Shown: piece after piece, positions 1 through 8,375 of the stretch | Layout of the letters: every line of letters starts with the position of its first letter | Position numbering within the stretch: position 1 is the first letter of the stretch | Source: Trachelipus rathkii | Lineage: Eukaryota; Arthropoda; Malacostraca; Isopoda; Trachelipodidae | Direction: 5' to 3' | NCBI GenBank assembly: GCA_015478945.1 | Contig: JABUQX010061699.1 | Coordinates: 15,001 to 27,500, forward strand | DNA length: 12,500 bases | Notes under the pieces: generated by a model | Databases searched by the model: none | What the model saw: only the letters and a program-made list of their open reading frames with translations | Told to the model about the DNA's origin: nothing | Made by a program: the position numbers and the translations under genes

Positions 1-13
1 TTGCTCCTCTGCC

Positions 14-197
14 ATGTTGTTGTTGTTGATTCGCCATCTCTGGTTTATCACAGCATTGGTGTCAGTAATCGAGTAAAGCTGTGCAGGTGATTATACCACA
101 TAACATATATTTAGTTTTGCCACCCGACCGATCAGGACTCGACCCTCCGGGTTTATGGGAATACAAGCGCAGCGTTTCACCAACTACACTACAGGAC
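14..197 (-). mobile_element. tRNA-derived SINE-like retroposon
   Basis: Read on the minus strand, this segment begins with a tRNA-like head (about 197 down to 120). It holds a box A (TAGTGTAGTTGG) and a box B (GGGTCGAGTCC) 34 bases apart, the arrangement of an internal RNA polymerase III promoter. The acceptor, anticodon and T stems do not pair well, so this is not a functional tRNA. After the head comes about 100 bases of unrelated body, ending in a short (CAA)4 run at 28-16, which resembles the simple-repeat tail of many SINEs. SINEs of this class are non-autonomous and are mobilised by LINE reverse transcriptase; that is family knowledge and is not visible here. I found no target-site duplication, and the 3' end lies close to the window edge, so the boundaries are approximate. 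An isolated tRNA pseudogene is the main alternative. Confidence 0.6.
135..191 (-). promoter_or_regulatory. internal Pol III promoter (box A 180-191, box B 135-145)
   Basis: Box A on the minus strand reads TAGTGTAGTTGG and fits the eukaryotic consensus TRGYNNARNNGG at every position. Box B reads GGGTCGAGTCC and differs from GGTTCGANTCC at one position. The 34-base gap is within the normal range for tRNA-type genes. The boxes are better preserved than the tRNA stems, as expected when a tRNA head is kept only for promoter function. Whether it is transcribed cannot be judged from sequence. Confidence 0.6.
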
Positions 198-644
198 ACG
201 GTAGAACCACCTGAAGGGAGCGATCAAGAACAATACCAAGGAAGCGTGAATAACTACGAGAAAGGAACGGTTGTTATGGGTTATGGTCACAACATAGAGT
301 CGTGTAGACGTACTCAGAACACCTTACCTCGAGGGTCAGATAATTAAGGGCTAATAATTAGTAGGGCTAAGTAATGGGACTGAATTGATAAGGCGCTTTA
401 TAACATCTATGTTTAATCACGTGTCGGCGTGTCCGAATGCAGTTTATCATTATCATACATTATATCATTGATATCTTTTAGATTCTGGTTAATTTATCAG
501 ATATGTTAATTTTAGTAATTATAAATTTAGTATTATATAATAACACTTTAGTGAAAATCGAATTAAGAGCTATTTTGTATCGTTAATTTACTTCAAATTA
601 TTAATTACCTTGTATAGTTGCATATGCATGATATAAATAAGATA
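198..644. other. non-coding, no gene seen
   Basis: The first part (to about 460) has moderate G+C and continues from the SINE flank; the rest is AT-rich. The only open frame reaching into it (81-347, plus) starts at GTG, runs antisense through the SINE-like element and has no recognisable domain. No tRNA, splice-bounded exon or other element was seen. Confidence 0.5.
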
Positions 645-713
645 TATAGCATTTTATTATATATAATTATATATATAAATATAATTATATATATATATCA
701 TATATATATATTA

Positions 714-754
<41 letters not shown>

Positions 755-875
755 TAATATATTATATATATATTTAAATATTAATATATATAATATATAT
801 ATTATTATATTATATATATTATATATTATTTATATATATAGTATATATATTAAATATATTATATATTATATATGT
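645..875. repeat. (TA)n-rich microsatellite tract
   Basis: This is about 230 bases of almost uninterrupted A and T, dominated by TA dinucleotides with occasional AAT or TTA steps. The longest clean TA run is around 719-750. Such tracts can extrude cruciforms and often vary in length between alleles. Their exact length in an assembly is unreliable. Confidence 0.9.
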
Positions 876-1165
876 TATAATCATTGTGTTTTAGATTACT
901 TCAGGTCTCCTATTAAGTTAGCAACCTGGAAGTTAGCACACATGTTGCATAAGCATACATTGCAACATCCGATTTTTCAAGCTTGACGTGTCAGGGGGTT
1001 AAGGTTTTTAAGGTCTGAGTGAGACCGGAATTTAAGGTGATCTGGAAATCACTACTTACAGAGTATTTAGATGACTGAATACTCATGGTATTTTAACCCT
1101 ACTCAATAATCATGGGGCTATAAGTCCTCCCAAAGGAGGTATTTTGGTATCCTAGAAGGTATTTT
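876..1165. other. balanced-composition non-coding block with small hairpin
   Basis: This block has clearly more G+C than its surroundings but no open frame of useful length. It contains a 5-bp stem, 4-base-loop hairpin at 1126-1139 (CCTCC / GGAGG) followed by a short direct repeat AGGTATTTT (about 1137-1145 and 1157-1165). It may be a decayed dispersed repeat. I do not recognise the family. Confidence 0.35.
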
Positions 1166-1860
1166 CTATATATAACCCGATATAGATCATATTTGATGGT
1201 TTTAATCGATTTATGCGATGTTTTATTTACTCTTATATATATTCGATGTTTTAAAATCGTCTTTCACTATACGTGCTCTATCTGGTTGAACTTAATTTTA
1301 CACACTCATATGAATAAATAATATAATATTCGAAAGAAAATTATTATTAATACCATTCGTATAATACTAATCAGATATATAATGTGAACTAAGTAGTTGA
1401 GCGGCTAATAAATTAAACGAAAACGCAGGAACTGAGGCAACTCATAGCAACAAAGGAAACTTATCCACAGAGACAACACACTGAGCAATAAATTGGAAAA
1501 GTTGAATAAAATTATGAGAATAATTACTAGGGAAATACATTCGAGATAACAGATTGAAAAATAAATTAATAAATTAAAAATACATAATAAAAAAATATAT
1601 ATAATAAATATATAATAATATAAAGCATAAAAAGAGTTATTATATGATAATTTAAACAACACCAAAAAAAAGACAGAATTAATAAATAATGGGTTAAAAA
1701 AAACATAGAGAAAATATAAATATAAAATTTCATCGAATAAGAGAGACGATAAATGCACATAACATAGTATAAAAGATAGTATATTAGAAAATATATATAA
1801 ATATATATTTATATATATATAAAACTAAAACAATGAGTATATAATAATCTAATCACGGAT
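1166..1860. other. AT-rich non-coding, strand-asymmetric purine stretch
   Basis: No gene is supported. From about 1395 to 1760 the plus strand is strongly purine-rich (A and G) and the minus strand correspondingly rich in T and C. That asymmetry opens two overlapping minus-strand frames (1405-1758 and 1566-1760), whose products are almost only I, Y, F and L and look like translated AT-rich noise. A (TA)n patch lies at about 1790-1825. Confidence 0.45.
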
Positions 1861-2480
1861 ATTAGACGCACGGACTCCGTAAGAATTGGAGAGTAATACT
1901 TTGTGCGAGGTGGTTGTTAGAAAATGTTGCACTCTCTCGTCTCGCCTCTCTCGTCTTCTAGAGATAATGGAGGTATTCGGGTCGAGTCGCAAAGAGCAAC
2001 CGAATTATACTGAAGATATGGGTGATGGTGTGCTAATACAATCGCAATTAAAGGGGAAATCTGCACTTTCATCTAGTGGTGAGGTGGATAAGAAAGAGGT
2101 TGTCTCAGACGAGCAGTAGCTGTAAGTAGAGAGAAAGGACGGAAGGCACGCGCAGGATAGCAATAAAAGTTGTTGAATATGAGCCACACGCACAGCATCT
2201 CTGTATGAGCAGGTCTTCATCTGAAATGAAAAGGATAGTAGACACAGAAAAGTGCATCAGAGATGATCGCAGAGAGTTGAAGACGTAGGATGGACGAGGA
2301 GGGAGGATACGTAGAGTTTTAGGATGAGTCAGTTACAGAAGAGAAGATCACGCAATGTTGGATACATGGTCATGCTCGGGCATGGAAGCACGGTTGAACT
2401 GGTGCTGAAGTAGATAACTGAAGAGCTCACATATCTCGTGAGAGGACACTGTGAGCATTATACTCTTGTGTTTCATAACA
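1861..2480. other. composition island, possible decayed gene or repeat
   Basis: This block is visibly richer in G and C than the AT-rich DNA on both sides and starts and ends fairly abruptly. The longest ATG-initiated plus frame is 1967-2119 (50 residues, starting MEVFGSSRKEQ). It is mixed in composition and charged, unlike the AT-noise frames elsewhere, and the same frame stays open upstream to a TTG at 1886. Downstream, all frames are broken. Overlapping minus frames exist (2005-2220, 2348-2581) without recognisable domains. It could be an exon of an unknown gene, a 5' region of a retrotransposon, or a decayed repeat. I recognise no family and assign no function. Confidence 0.3.
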
Positions 2481-2815
2481 TCTGCGCATATCTTATTCAT
2501 ATTATGATACGATGCGGATGAACATAAAGTGCGTGATCTTTTGTTTACCTCTCTATTATATGTGTTTATCACAGCTTTCAATATTTGTCATATTATTATT
2601 TTACTTTTATGGCTCTTTTTTTGATTTTTGCTTCAGTGTGGATAAATTTTTGATGTTACTTGATTTAGTAAATTTTAGTGTTCGGCTATTAATAAATAGT
2701 TTTGATTTGGATGACGCATAACAACATAATAAATATTTTGCTTCTATATTATCTTTAAATTCAAATAGAGAAAAATTGCTAGGATACAAACGTGTCATAA
2801 ATACATATCTATTTA
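2481..2815. other. AT-rich non-coding, no gene seen
   Basis: A T-rich plus-strand stretch opens overlapping short frames on both strands (2512-2721 plus, 2607-2798 minus) made mostly of F, L, I, S and D or K. Neither has a recognisable domain, and the two are reverse complements of each other's low-complexity sequence. Confidence 0.4.
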
Positions 2816-2863
2816 CTTCACTGAATATATTAATAATATTCAGTATAGGAATATTCAGTGAAG
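2816..2863. repeat. perfect 13-bp inverted repeat
   Basis: CTTCACTGAATAT at 2816-2828 is the exact reverse complement of ATATTCAGTGAAG at 2851-2863, with a 22-base spacer. The spacer repeats AATATTCAGT (2835-2844), so the left arm can pair with either copy. It could be the terminal repeats of a very short MITE-like remnant or a simple hairpin. No flanking target duplication was found. Confidence 0.7.
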
Positions 2864-2905
2864 ATCAATGACGCCTCACTAAACTATATATATATATATA
2901 ATATA

Positions 2906-3600
2906 CTCCTCCTACCATCTATGATCTAAATTGATATATACTATAAATACTATTGATTTATTAGATCTCTATTGATTCAAGTCATATTTTTTATTAAATA
3001 TTGTTATTGATTTTACTCACTCATACTACCTAAGTCAAGTAACTCAGTAAATACAGTTAAGCAAACATGCCTACTGATCACCCTCTACTCTTATGCCATG
3101 AATCTATTAGATTACTATTTGATCTATTGATCTATTGATCATTGATTCAAGTCATATTTTTTTATATTAAAATTTGTTATGTATTTTATACATAACCCTA
3201 AAGTCAGTAAATCTAAGTAAATATCAGTCCATAGTAAATCAGATAATGCAGTAAAGCTAGTAATCAGTTAAATCATTAATCAAACTAACCATTCAAGCTA
3301 CCTCACTACCCATATACAGTGAATCTATTGAATCTTTATTGATCTAATTGATCTAGGTGAATTTATGATTCAAGTCATATTTTTATTAAATTTGTTATAT
3401 TTTAACTATCCTTAAAGCAGTTAAATCAGTAATATTCAGTAATCATATGTAATCAGTAATATCAGTAATAGCTCAGCTAAATCAGTATAATCTAGTTAAT
3501 CACAACTACCATCCATGACACCTACTACCCATATCGTGTATTATTTGATTTATTGATCTATTGATCTATTGATTCATGTCATTTATATTATATAAGTATC
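2906..3600 (+). repeat. ragged tandem repeat, about 3.5 copies
   Basis: Three blocks recur in the same order. Block A is a run of CTATTGAT units ending in GATTCAAGTCATATTTTT, then AT-rich sequence. Block B is CCCTAAAGCAGT followed by many CAGTAAT or CAGTAAATC steps. Block C is rich in CTACC and CCATAT. The GATTCAAG (once GATTCATG) landmark falls at 2974, 3144, 3367 and 3571, so the period is about 170, 223 and 204 bases. Copies differ by many small indels. It behaves like a satellite or minisatellite, with no coding potential. Copies recur at 3771-3870 and 5998-6165 on this strand and inverted at 8376-8570 and 12100-12465. I do not recognise it as a named satellite. Confidence 0.75.
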
Positions 3601-3987
3601 TTATATATGTAATATAGAACATAATAACATATCAAAGTAACTTTTATATTTTATTATTTGTTTATTTGTTTCTTGCTTCTTTTTGATATTATATTATTAC
3701 TTAAAAATATTTTATATATTACATTTAACATTATAGATCGTTAGGAAATTTGTTTATTTCTGCATACTATCTAAAATGCAGTAAATATCAGTATATATTC
3801 AAATAACTCACCTACACTAGTCTATTACCTTACCTACCATTACCATGATCATATTGATCTATATTGAGATAATATTGTATATCATTTTCAATAATTATTA
3901 ATAAGTATTTCATTTTTGTTAATAATAACATAACATAAACAAATAAAATATTCTTATGCTGTTATGTATTGATATGTTTGTATTGAC
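3601..3987. other. AT-rich spacer with a partial module copy
   Basis: From 3601 to 3770 there is AT-rich sequence with no gene. About 3771-3870 holds a degraded copy of the tandem module: ATGCAGTAAATATCAGTA, then CTACC-rich sequence, then ATTGATCTATATTGA. The rest is AT-rich up to the start of the GTT-rich region. This partial copy has a degraded counterpart in reverse complement at about 10,930-11,020. Confidence 0.5.
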
Positions 3988-4017
3988 AATGTCGTCGATT
4001 TGTTGTTAGCAATTTTT

Positions 4018-4177
4018 TGTTGGCGTTGTTTGAATGTTGTTGTTGTTGTAATTATGTTATGTTGGTTTAGTTTGTTCGAATAATAGTTGTTGTTATGTTT
4101 AGATTGTATATTTTCTTAAGGTCTGTTGTAATTGTTCGTTGTTATGTTGTTGTGTTGTTGTTGTTGTTGTTGTTGTT
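4018..4177 (+). repeat. (GTT)n-rich region
   Basis: There are two clean GTT/TGT runs (about 4034-4050 and 4145-4177) separated by T- and G-rich sequence. The inverted counterpart at about 10,720-10,830 is only loosely CAA/CAT-rich (for example CAACATCAACAACAT), so the tract has not been kept cleanly in both arms. Confidence 0.8.
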
Positions 4178-4215
4178 AAATTAAATCATAACGTCATAGT
4201 TGTAAATGAAATTAC

Positions 4216-4447
4216 TCTACTACTTTATTATATTCTATAATAACATTAATCTTATAAATATAATGTTAATATATACTCATTAACATTGTTAATAATATTT
4301 ATAGAATAATTATATCATAATAATATCATATTTCCTAGCCTAAATGACATACAGCATTCATTAATAAGGTAACTAAAATTAGAAGTTTCAACTTACCAGC
4401 AGAAGCCAGCATAGCAATCTCAATCTTACTATACATAACGCACAAAA
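4216..4447. other. non-coding, conserved patch in the inverted arm
   Basis: AT-rich sequence without a gene. The patch at 4381-4427 (AGAAGTTT, CCAGCAT, then CTCAATCTT) is one of the best-preserved matches to the other arm, at 10313-10367 in reverse complement. Nothing suggests that either copy codes for protein. Confidence 0.5.
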
Positions 4448-4652
4448 TTAATATTATTATTATATTATATTAATATTATATATAATTAATTATTTAATAT
4501 AATTATATTATATATAATTTTTATATTATTATTATTATTTATTATTTAATTTATATTATATATATTATATCTATTATTTATTTATTATATAATTATTAAT
4601 TATATTTAATTATATATTATATATTATTATTTAATTTATTATTATTATTTTC
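4448..4652. repeat. (ATT)n/(AT)n tract
   Basis: About 205 bases of almost pure A and T with ATT and TAT steps. In the opposite arm the corresponding interval, about 10,050-10,290, is similar in length but not a pure A/T repeat: its reverse complement reads as ATT-like steps interrupted by C and G (for example ATTCACTTGATTCATTCATG). Confidence 0.9.
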
Positions 4653-4900
4653 CAATATTGTGATTACTCTACAACTAACAATAACGCGTAGCTGATCATA
4701 GATGTCACTGATCCCAGAGTAAGCTTCACTCGAGGATGAACACTGGCAGGTGAATTGCTCTCTATACCTACGTACCTCACCTAAACATACGCTATATTTT
4801 ATTAGTTATGACTTCAAAGGTGAGATATATACAATCAGACGAACTAGTATTTGTTTATACATCACGTAACAGCCAATGAAAAATTCGAGGATATTTGATC
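4653..4900. other. balanced block, best-aligned part of the left arm
   Basis: This block has more G+C than its neighbours and carries four anchors to 9772-10050 in reverse complement: CAATAACGCGT (4679-4689, exact), CAGAGTAAGCTTCACTCGA (4715-4733), 4782-4812, and GCCAATGAAAAATTCGAGGA (4872-4891, with a 2-base gap in the other copy). No frame is open in both arms, so the conservation does not look like protein constraint. Confidence 0.6.
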
Positions 4901-5060
4901 ATTATTTTCAAATTATCTATTATATTATATGACACATATATGAGAAATGAGGTAATGAGATTTATTTAACTATTTTATTTGGTCCTTACTTAACATTATA
5001 TTTTATCTATTAAACTAGATTAGTTTTATGTCTATTATTTTATTAAGAATTATGTTTCAG

Positions 5061-5221
5061 AATTTAATTTTTATAATATTTATATATTATATTATTTTAT
5101 CTATTATTATTAATTTATTATTATTATTATTATTATATATTATATATTTATATAATTATTATTATTATATTTATTAATTATTAATTTAATTATTTATATA
5201 TATTATATTTATTATTATATA
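5061..5221. repeat. (ATT)n tract
   Basis: A long A/T-only stretch dominated by ATT and TAT. Its counterpart in the inverted arm is the clean AAT-rich tract at 9405-9597, so here the microsatellite is kept in both arms. Confidence 0.85.
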
Positions 5222-5276
5222 AACTACAAATATGTTATAATATGACATAACAAACGTATATGTATAGTATACTTAC

Positions 5277-5350
5277 ATACACCACACACACACACTCAAC
5301 ACTAAATAGTTATAACCACACACACACACACACACTAACACCAACACATA
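5277..5350 (+). repeat. (CA)n microsatellite
   Basis: Two CA runs (about 5282-5295 and 5316-5335) are separated by ordinary sequence, with CA-rich DNA continuing to about 5395. In the inverted arm the matching interval 9241-9350 is GT/GAT-rich. The reverse complement aligns in general character and then precisely at 5400-5414 (TAATTATATAGAC region). Confidence 0.9.
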
Positions 5351-5414
5351 TTTATTATATCACATCATAACACTACATCAACTAACACATACTCACTAAT
5401 AATTATATAGACTT

Positions 5415-5599
5415 TATTATCATTAATACATTATGACTGATCAATCATCGTACTAACTTACTGATCACTCATGATACTGCCTATTTCTAATGATGTCAAG
5501 GTTATATATGCATAAATTGTGCATAAACACATTTTACTAATCACGTCGTGTGAAAGACATAATTACATTTTCACATGTTTAATAATAACACATTTCGTT
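5415..5599. other. non-coding patch conserved in the other arm
   Basis: No gene. CTTACTGATCAC at 5457-5468 and ATGATGTCAAG ending at 5500 are both matched in the reverse complement of 9084-9129, with similar spacing. This is one of the strongest anchors of the inverted duplication. Confidence 0.6.
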
Positions 5600-5997
5600 T
5601 TAGTATATACTTATTATAATTTATATTCTATTTTAGATTTCTATATTTTTTACTTTATTTATTTTTTTGTTTATAATAAATAGTTAATATATTATTTATA
5701 TTTTATAATTATTATATTAATTTAGTTTTATAATTTATTTTATTTATTATATTTATTATTTAATAAATATTATATATATAATTTATATTATTTATTAAAA
5801 ATTATTATTTATTTTCTGCTTATAATTATTACTACTCTTGTTATATATATAAAAAAAATGTTTGATAATCATAAAATATTTATTTTATTTATATATATAT
5901 ATTATATCGATATACTTATAAATTAGTTATTTGTATGATACTATTTATATATATCCATTAGTTATAACCTACGGTTTAATTATATATATATATATTT
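5600..5997. repeat. AT-rich tract with (ATT)n and (TA)n runs
   Basis: Nearly all A and T, with short TA runs (for example 5894-5906 and 5980-5995). No gene or structured element is visible beyond low complexity. Confidence 0.7.
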
Positions 5998-6165
5998 AAG
6001 CAGTAAATCCATAAATTAAATCAGTTAATATAATATCCATATATATAATATAACTTTACTATATATACCCACTCTACCACTCACTCCTAATACCCTATAT
6101 ACCATATAGATATATCAGTTAATTGTATATTTATATATCTATATATTGATCTAATTGATTTCATA
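5998..6165 (+). repeat. dispersed copy of the tandem module
   Basis: The blocks occur in the usual order: AAGCAGTAAATC (block B) at 5998-6009, a CTACC/CTCCTAATACC block (C) at 6066-6104, and TATTGATCTAATTGATT (A) at 6144-6160. It has the same orientation as the array at 2906-3600. Its partner is the minus-strand copy at 8376-8570. Confidence 0.65.
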
Positions 6166-6734
6166 ATATCGTCTATATTTCATGAGTTATACATTTTGAG
6201 GAAACATAACATATAAAAATTATAAGTTCTTTATTATACAAACATATCACTGATATATACAACTAGAACTAATAATAATATGCTATAACAGTAATTTAGC
6301 CTGACAATAATATAGTTATTATAAGTAACTAAGTCCAACAATATGCTATTTAATTGAGAAGCCATGTGTAATAAAATGTTTATAATTTCTTAACAAACTA
6401 TAAGAATTGACTGGATTTATGATAGTGCTTATATGATTAATAAATCATTTTTGCAAAAAAAAATGTTTTTTTCCACCTGATCATACAAAACATTAAGGTA
6501 TGTTTTAAATAACACTTATATTATATATAATATATAATAATAGTAATATAATACTAACTATATATAATTATTATATAGAATTAACATAGCTAACATTACT
6601 AATAATATATAAAAGTTATCTAACACTATTACAACATAAGTTAAATAGGTAACTATAACATAGCATACAATATAATAACGTTATAACATATATTACTTAA
6701 TTCACACTTTTGATCAATGGTACCATATCTCTTA
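6166..6734. other. AT-rich non-coding, small hairpins
   Basis: No gene. At 6433-6448 ATGATT and AATCAT form a 6-bp stem with a 4-base loop, and an A9 run is followed by ATG-free T7 at about 6455-6472. TATCTAACACT (6617-6627) is matched exactly in reverse complement at 8045-8055, with TAACATAG nearby in both copies. Confidence 0.45.
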
Positions 6735-6770
6735 GATGTGTGTTGATGTGTGTGTGTGGTGTGTGTGTGT
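6735..6770 (+). repeat. (GT)n microsatellite
   Basis: A GT run with three small interruptions. I see no (CA)n counterpart in the right arm at the expected place (about 7,850-7,950), so the arms differ here. Confidence 0.9.
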
Positions 6771-7169
6771 CTTGTCTATGTATTGTTGTATGAATTGTAT
6801 GTCATATATTGCATATATTTATACATATTCTTCATAACAAAATATGTTGATAAATAAATGTTTTCTTTCTTTATTATCAGATAAAATATATTATTTCATT
6901 CATAACTCTCTTCGTCTATACTTACTTCCATATCGCTAGACCATCCTCTCTAGCGAATATATGCAACGTAACGAGAATTTTTACATTAATAAAGCTACAC
7001 ATAACAATAACCCTGAACTTCTCATAATATAACTTCGTCTGACAACGACAAACCTACTCATCCTCACCGTATGATAATTCTCCTGCTTCAACATTCTCCT
7101 CTATCGTTTCCGTATACTTTATATCAAAGGTGAGTAACTAACACACAATACAATCTAACCTTATTCTCT

Positions 7170-7173
<4 letters not shown>
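6771..7173. other. non-coding; splice-like signals around 6881-7131
   Basis: A pyrimidine-rich tract ending TTTATTATCAG (to 6880) resembles a 3' splice site, and CAAAG followed by GTGAGTAA near 7127-7138 resembles a 5' splice site. The roughly 250 bases between are less AT-rich than average. No single frame stays open across them: one frame is open for 40-odd codons and another for the last 30 or so. This could be an exon broken by indels, an untranslated exon or chance. I recognise no protein. Confidence 0.2.
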
Positions 7174-7200
<27 letters not shown>

Positions 7201-7201
7201 T
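7174..7201 (+). repeat. (TC)n microsatellite, 14 units
   Basis: A perfect 28-base TC run. No (GA)n partner is seen in the right arm close to the fold, only a short GAGAGAGA in the reverse complement of about 7451-7461, so the microsatellite is not kept in both arms. Confidence 0.95.
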
Positions 7202-7275
7202 TATGAAGACTGGAAAATAAGAAAATTCTTATATTAGCTTAAATTCTTTTTCATCAATCATGCATTTATTTCTCA

Positions 7276-7334
7276 GATCTCTTTTGAAACAATGCTCTTA
7301 TGCTATTTTACTCGACGCATTCATAAAAAGAGAC
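7276..7334. repeat. probable centre of symmetry of the quasi-palindrome
   Basis: GATCTCTTTTGAAACAATGC (from 7276) resembles the reverse complement of 7314-7334 (GTCTCTTTTTATGAATGCGTC), giving a centre near 7305 with a loop of under 20 bases. The similarity is short and imperfect, but it falls where the outer anchors predict the fold (half of 14.56-14.82 kb, or 7.28-7.41 kb). Confidence 0.45.
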
Positions 7335-8375
7335 AAGAACTTAAAAATCATAAAAAAACAAATGTTCCAAATATAACATACAAATTCGTTCGAGATGCTA
7401 TGCAAGCATACCAACATCACGGCTATGTACACTCATAGATGATTGACACTATTCTCTCTCTTTAACAAGGTATACATACAGGTATGAAGAGAAGCGCTAT
7501 GAGTCAGTAGACACGCGATTTATTATGAGATACGCTCACATATTACTACAACACCTATATATATATCTATAAGTTCAAGATGTTGGTATCTTGGATAGTT
7601 GGTCACTTTTTGTTAAGGGATTTTGTTAGATCAATACTGCTTTAGCTGTTTGCGGTGATATGTATGGAAAAAGTTGGATAACATTGAGTATTTTGTTATT
7701 GATGTTGTATTAAGCTTAATATTACTTACCTTTTGATATTATAGTATCTGAACTTTGGTGAATGTTGCAGATATTCATTATATCGTGAGGTATGATTAGG
7801 TTTTTGTAGATTGTAATCATTTATAATATTACTATATAGTTCAGGTTTAATATGTTATGTTTTAGCTTTTATAATGTAAAAATATTGTTACAGTAAGCAT
7901 ATATTTCGATAGGTCATTAGTTATATGAAATTAGACTATAGTTAATGATAATAATTTATTTTTGTATTAATATATTTCAATGGTAATATAAATAGTAAAT
8001 TATAACAATTGATTTATAATATGATTTAGAAGATATGCTTGCAAAGTGTTAGATAGGATTAAAGTTTATTTTTTATGATAATGACTATGTTAGTTATACC
8101 TTTAAACTGTATAGTTAGTGTGGATACTTATTATTGTTGATGTTATAGCTGTTTTATTCGTGCTTAAGGTATGCTACTATGATTTTGTTGTTGTATCATA
8201 ATTTATTTCCTGTATCAGGTAGTATTTGTTATTGATTTATAAGCTTTAAAATGAGTTGTGCAGAATAAAAACGCCCCTTTTATACCAAAAATCCTGATAA
8301 GGAAAGGTAGGAGTAGGCTACTAAAGACTAACCTTATATTTTTCCGAAGGCCTGTCTAGTCCCTCTTCACAAAAT
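7335..8375. other. non-coding, no gene seen
   Basis: Mixed AT-rich sequence with many in-frame stops on both strands. GTTGCAGATATTC (7764-7776) resembles the reverse complement of 6955-6967 on the other arm. The portion 8215-8370 is somewhat richer in G+C but has no open frame or recognised element. Confidence 0.4.

Larger units (their letters stand above)
2906..7297 (+). repeat. left arm of a window-scale inverted duplication
   Basis: This arm matches 7314-12465 in reverse complement, with many mismatches and indels. Anchor pairs (left; right, read as reverse complement) are 3988-4007;10813-10831, 4095-4115;10681-10705, 4176-4216;10585-10625, 4381-4427;10313-10367, 4648-4689;10012-10050, 4715-4733;9943-9962, 4782-4812;9874-9904, 4872-4891;9772-9789, 5400-5414;9227-9240, 5457-5500;9084-9129, 5998-6165;8385-8565 and 6617-6627;8045-8055. 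Order is fully conserved. The outer limit is set only by the shared tandem module, so the duplication may extend further left. Matches between about 6650 and 7270 are weak. Confidence 0.78.

Noticed and set aside
120..197. Functional tRNA gene on the minus strand
   Set aside because: Pol III boxes are present, but the acceptor, anticodon and T stems do not pair, and the head runs directly into a non-tRNA body.
120..200. Hammerhead ribozyme, because GAAAC and a GTATTCC-like stretch lie close together on the minus strand
   Set aside because: The required CTGATGA core is absent and no matching stems could be drawn.
81..347. 88-codon plus-strand open frame
   Set aside because: It starts at GTG, runs antisense through the SINE-like element and has no recognisable domain.
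1126..1139. CCTCC/GGAGG hairpin as a bacterial terminator or ribosome-binding site
   Set aside because: The window is eukaryotic in character, the stem is only 5 bp and no gene follows.
1405..1760. Two overlapping minus-strand frames resembling membrane proteins
   Set aside because: The hydrophobic I/Y/F/L composition follows from T-rich sequence on that strand. There is no conserved motif, and both frames are equally 'membrane-like', which marks them as low-complexity noise.
2906..3600. CRISPR-like array
   Set aside because: The recurring units are tandem, contiguous and internally repetitive, with irregular period and no unique spacers. The context is eukaryotic.
7174..7201. TC run as a polypyrimidine splice signal
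   Set aside because: It is a perfect dinucleotide microsatellite with no AG acceptor and open exon directly after it.
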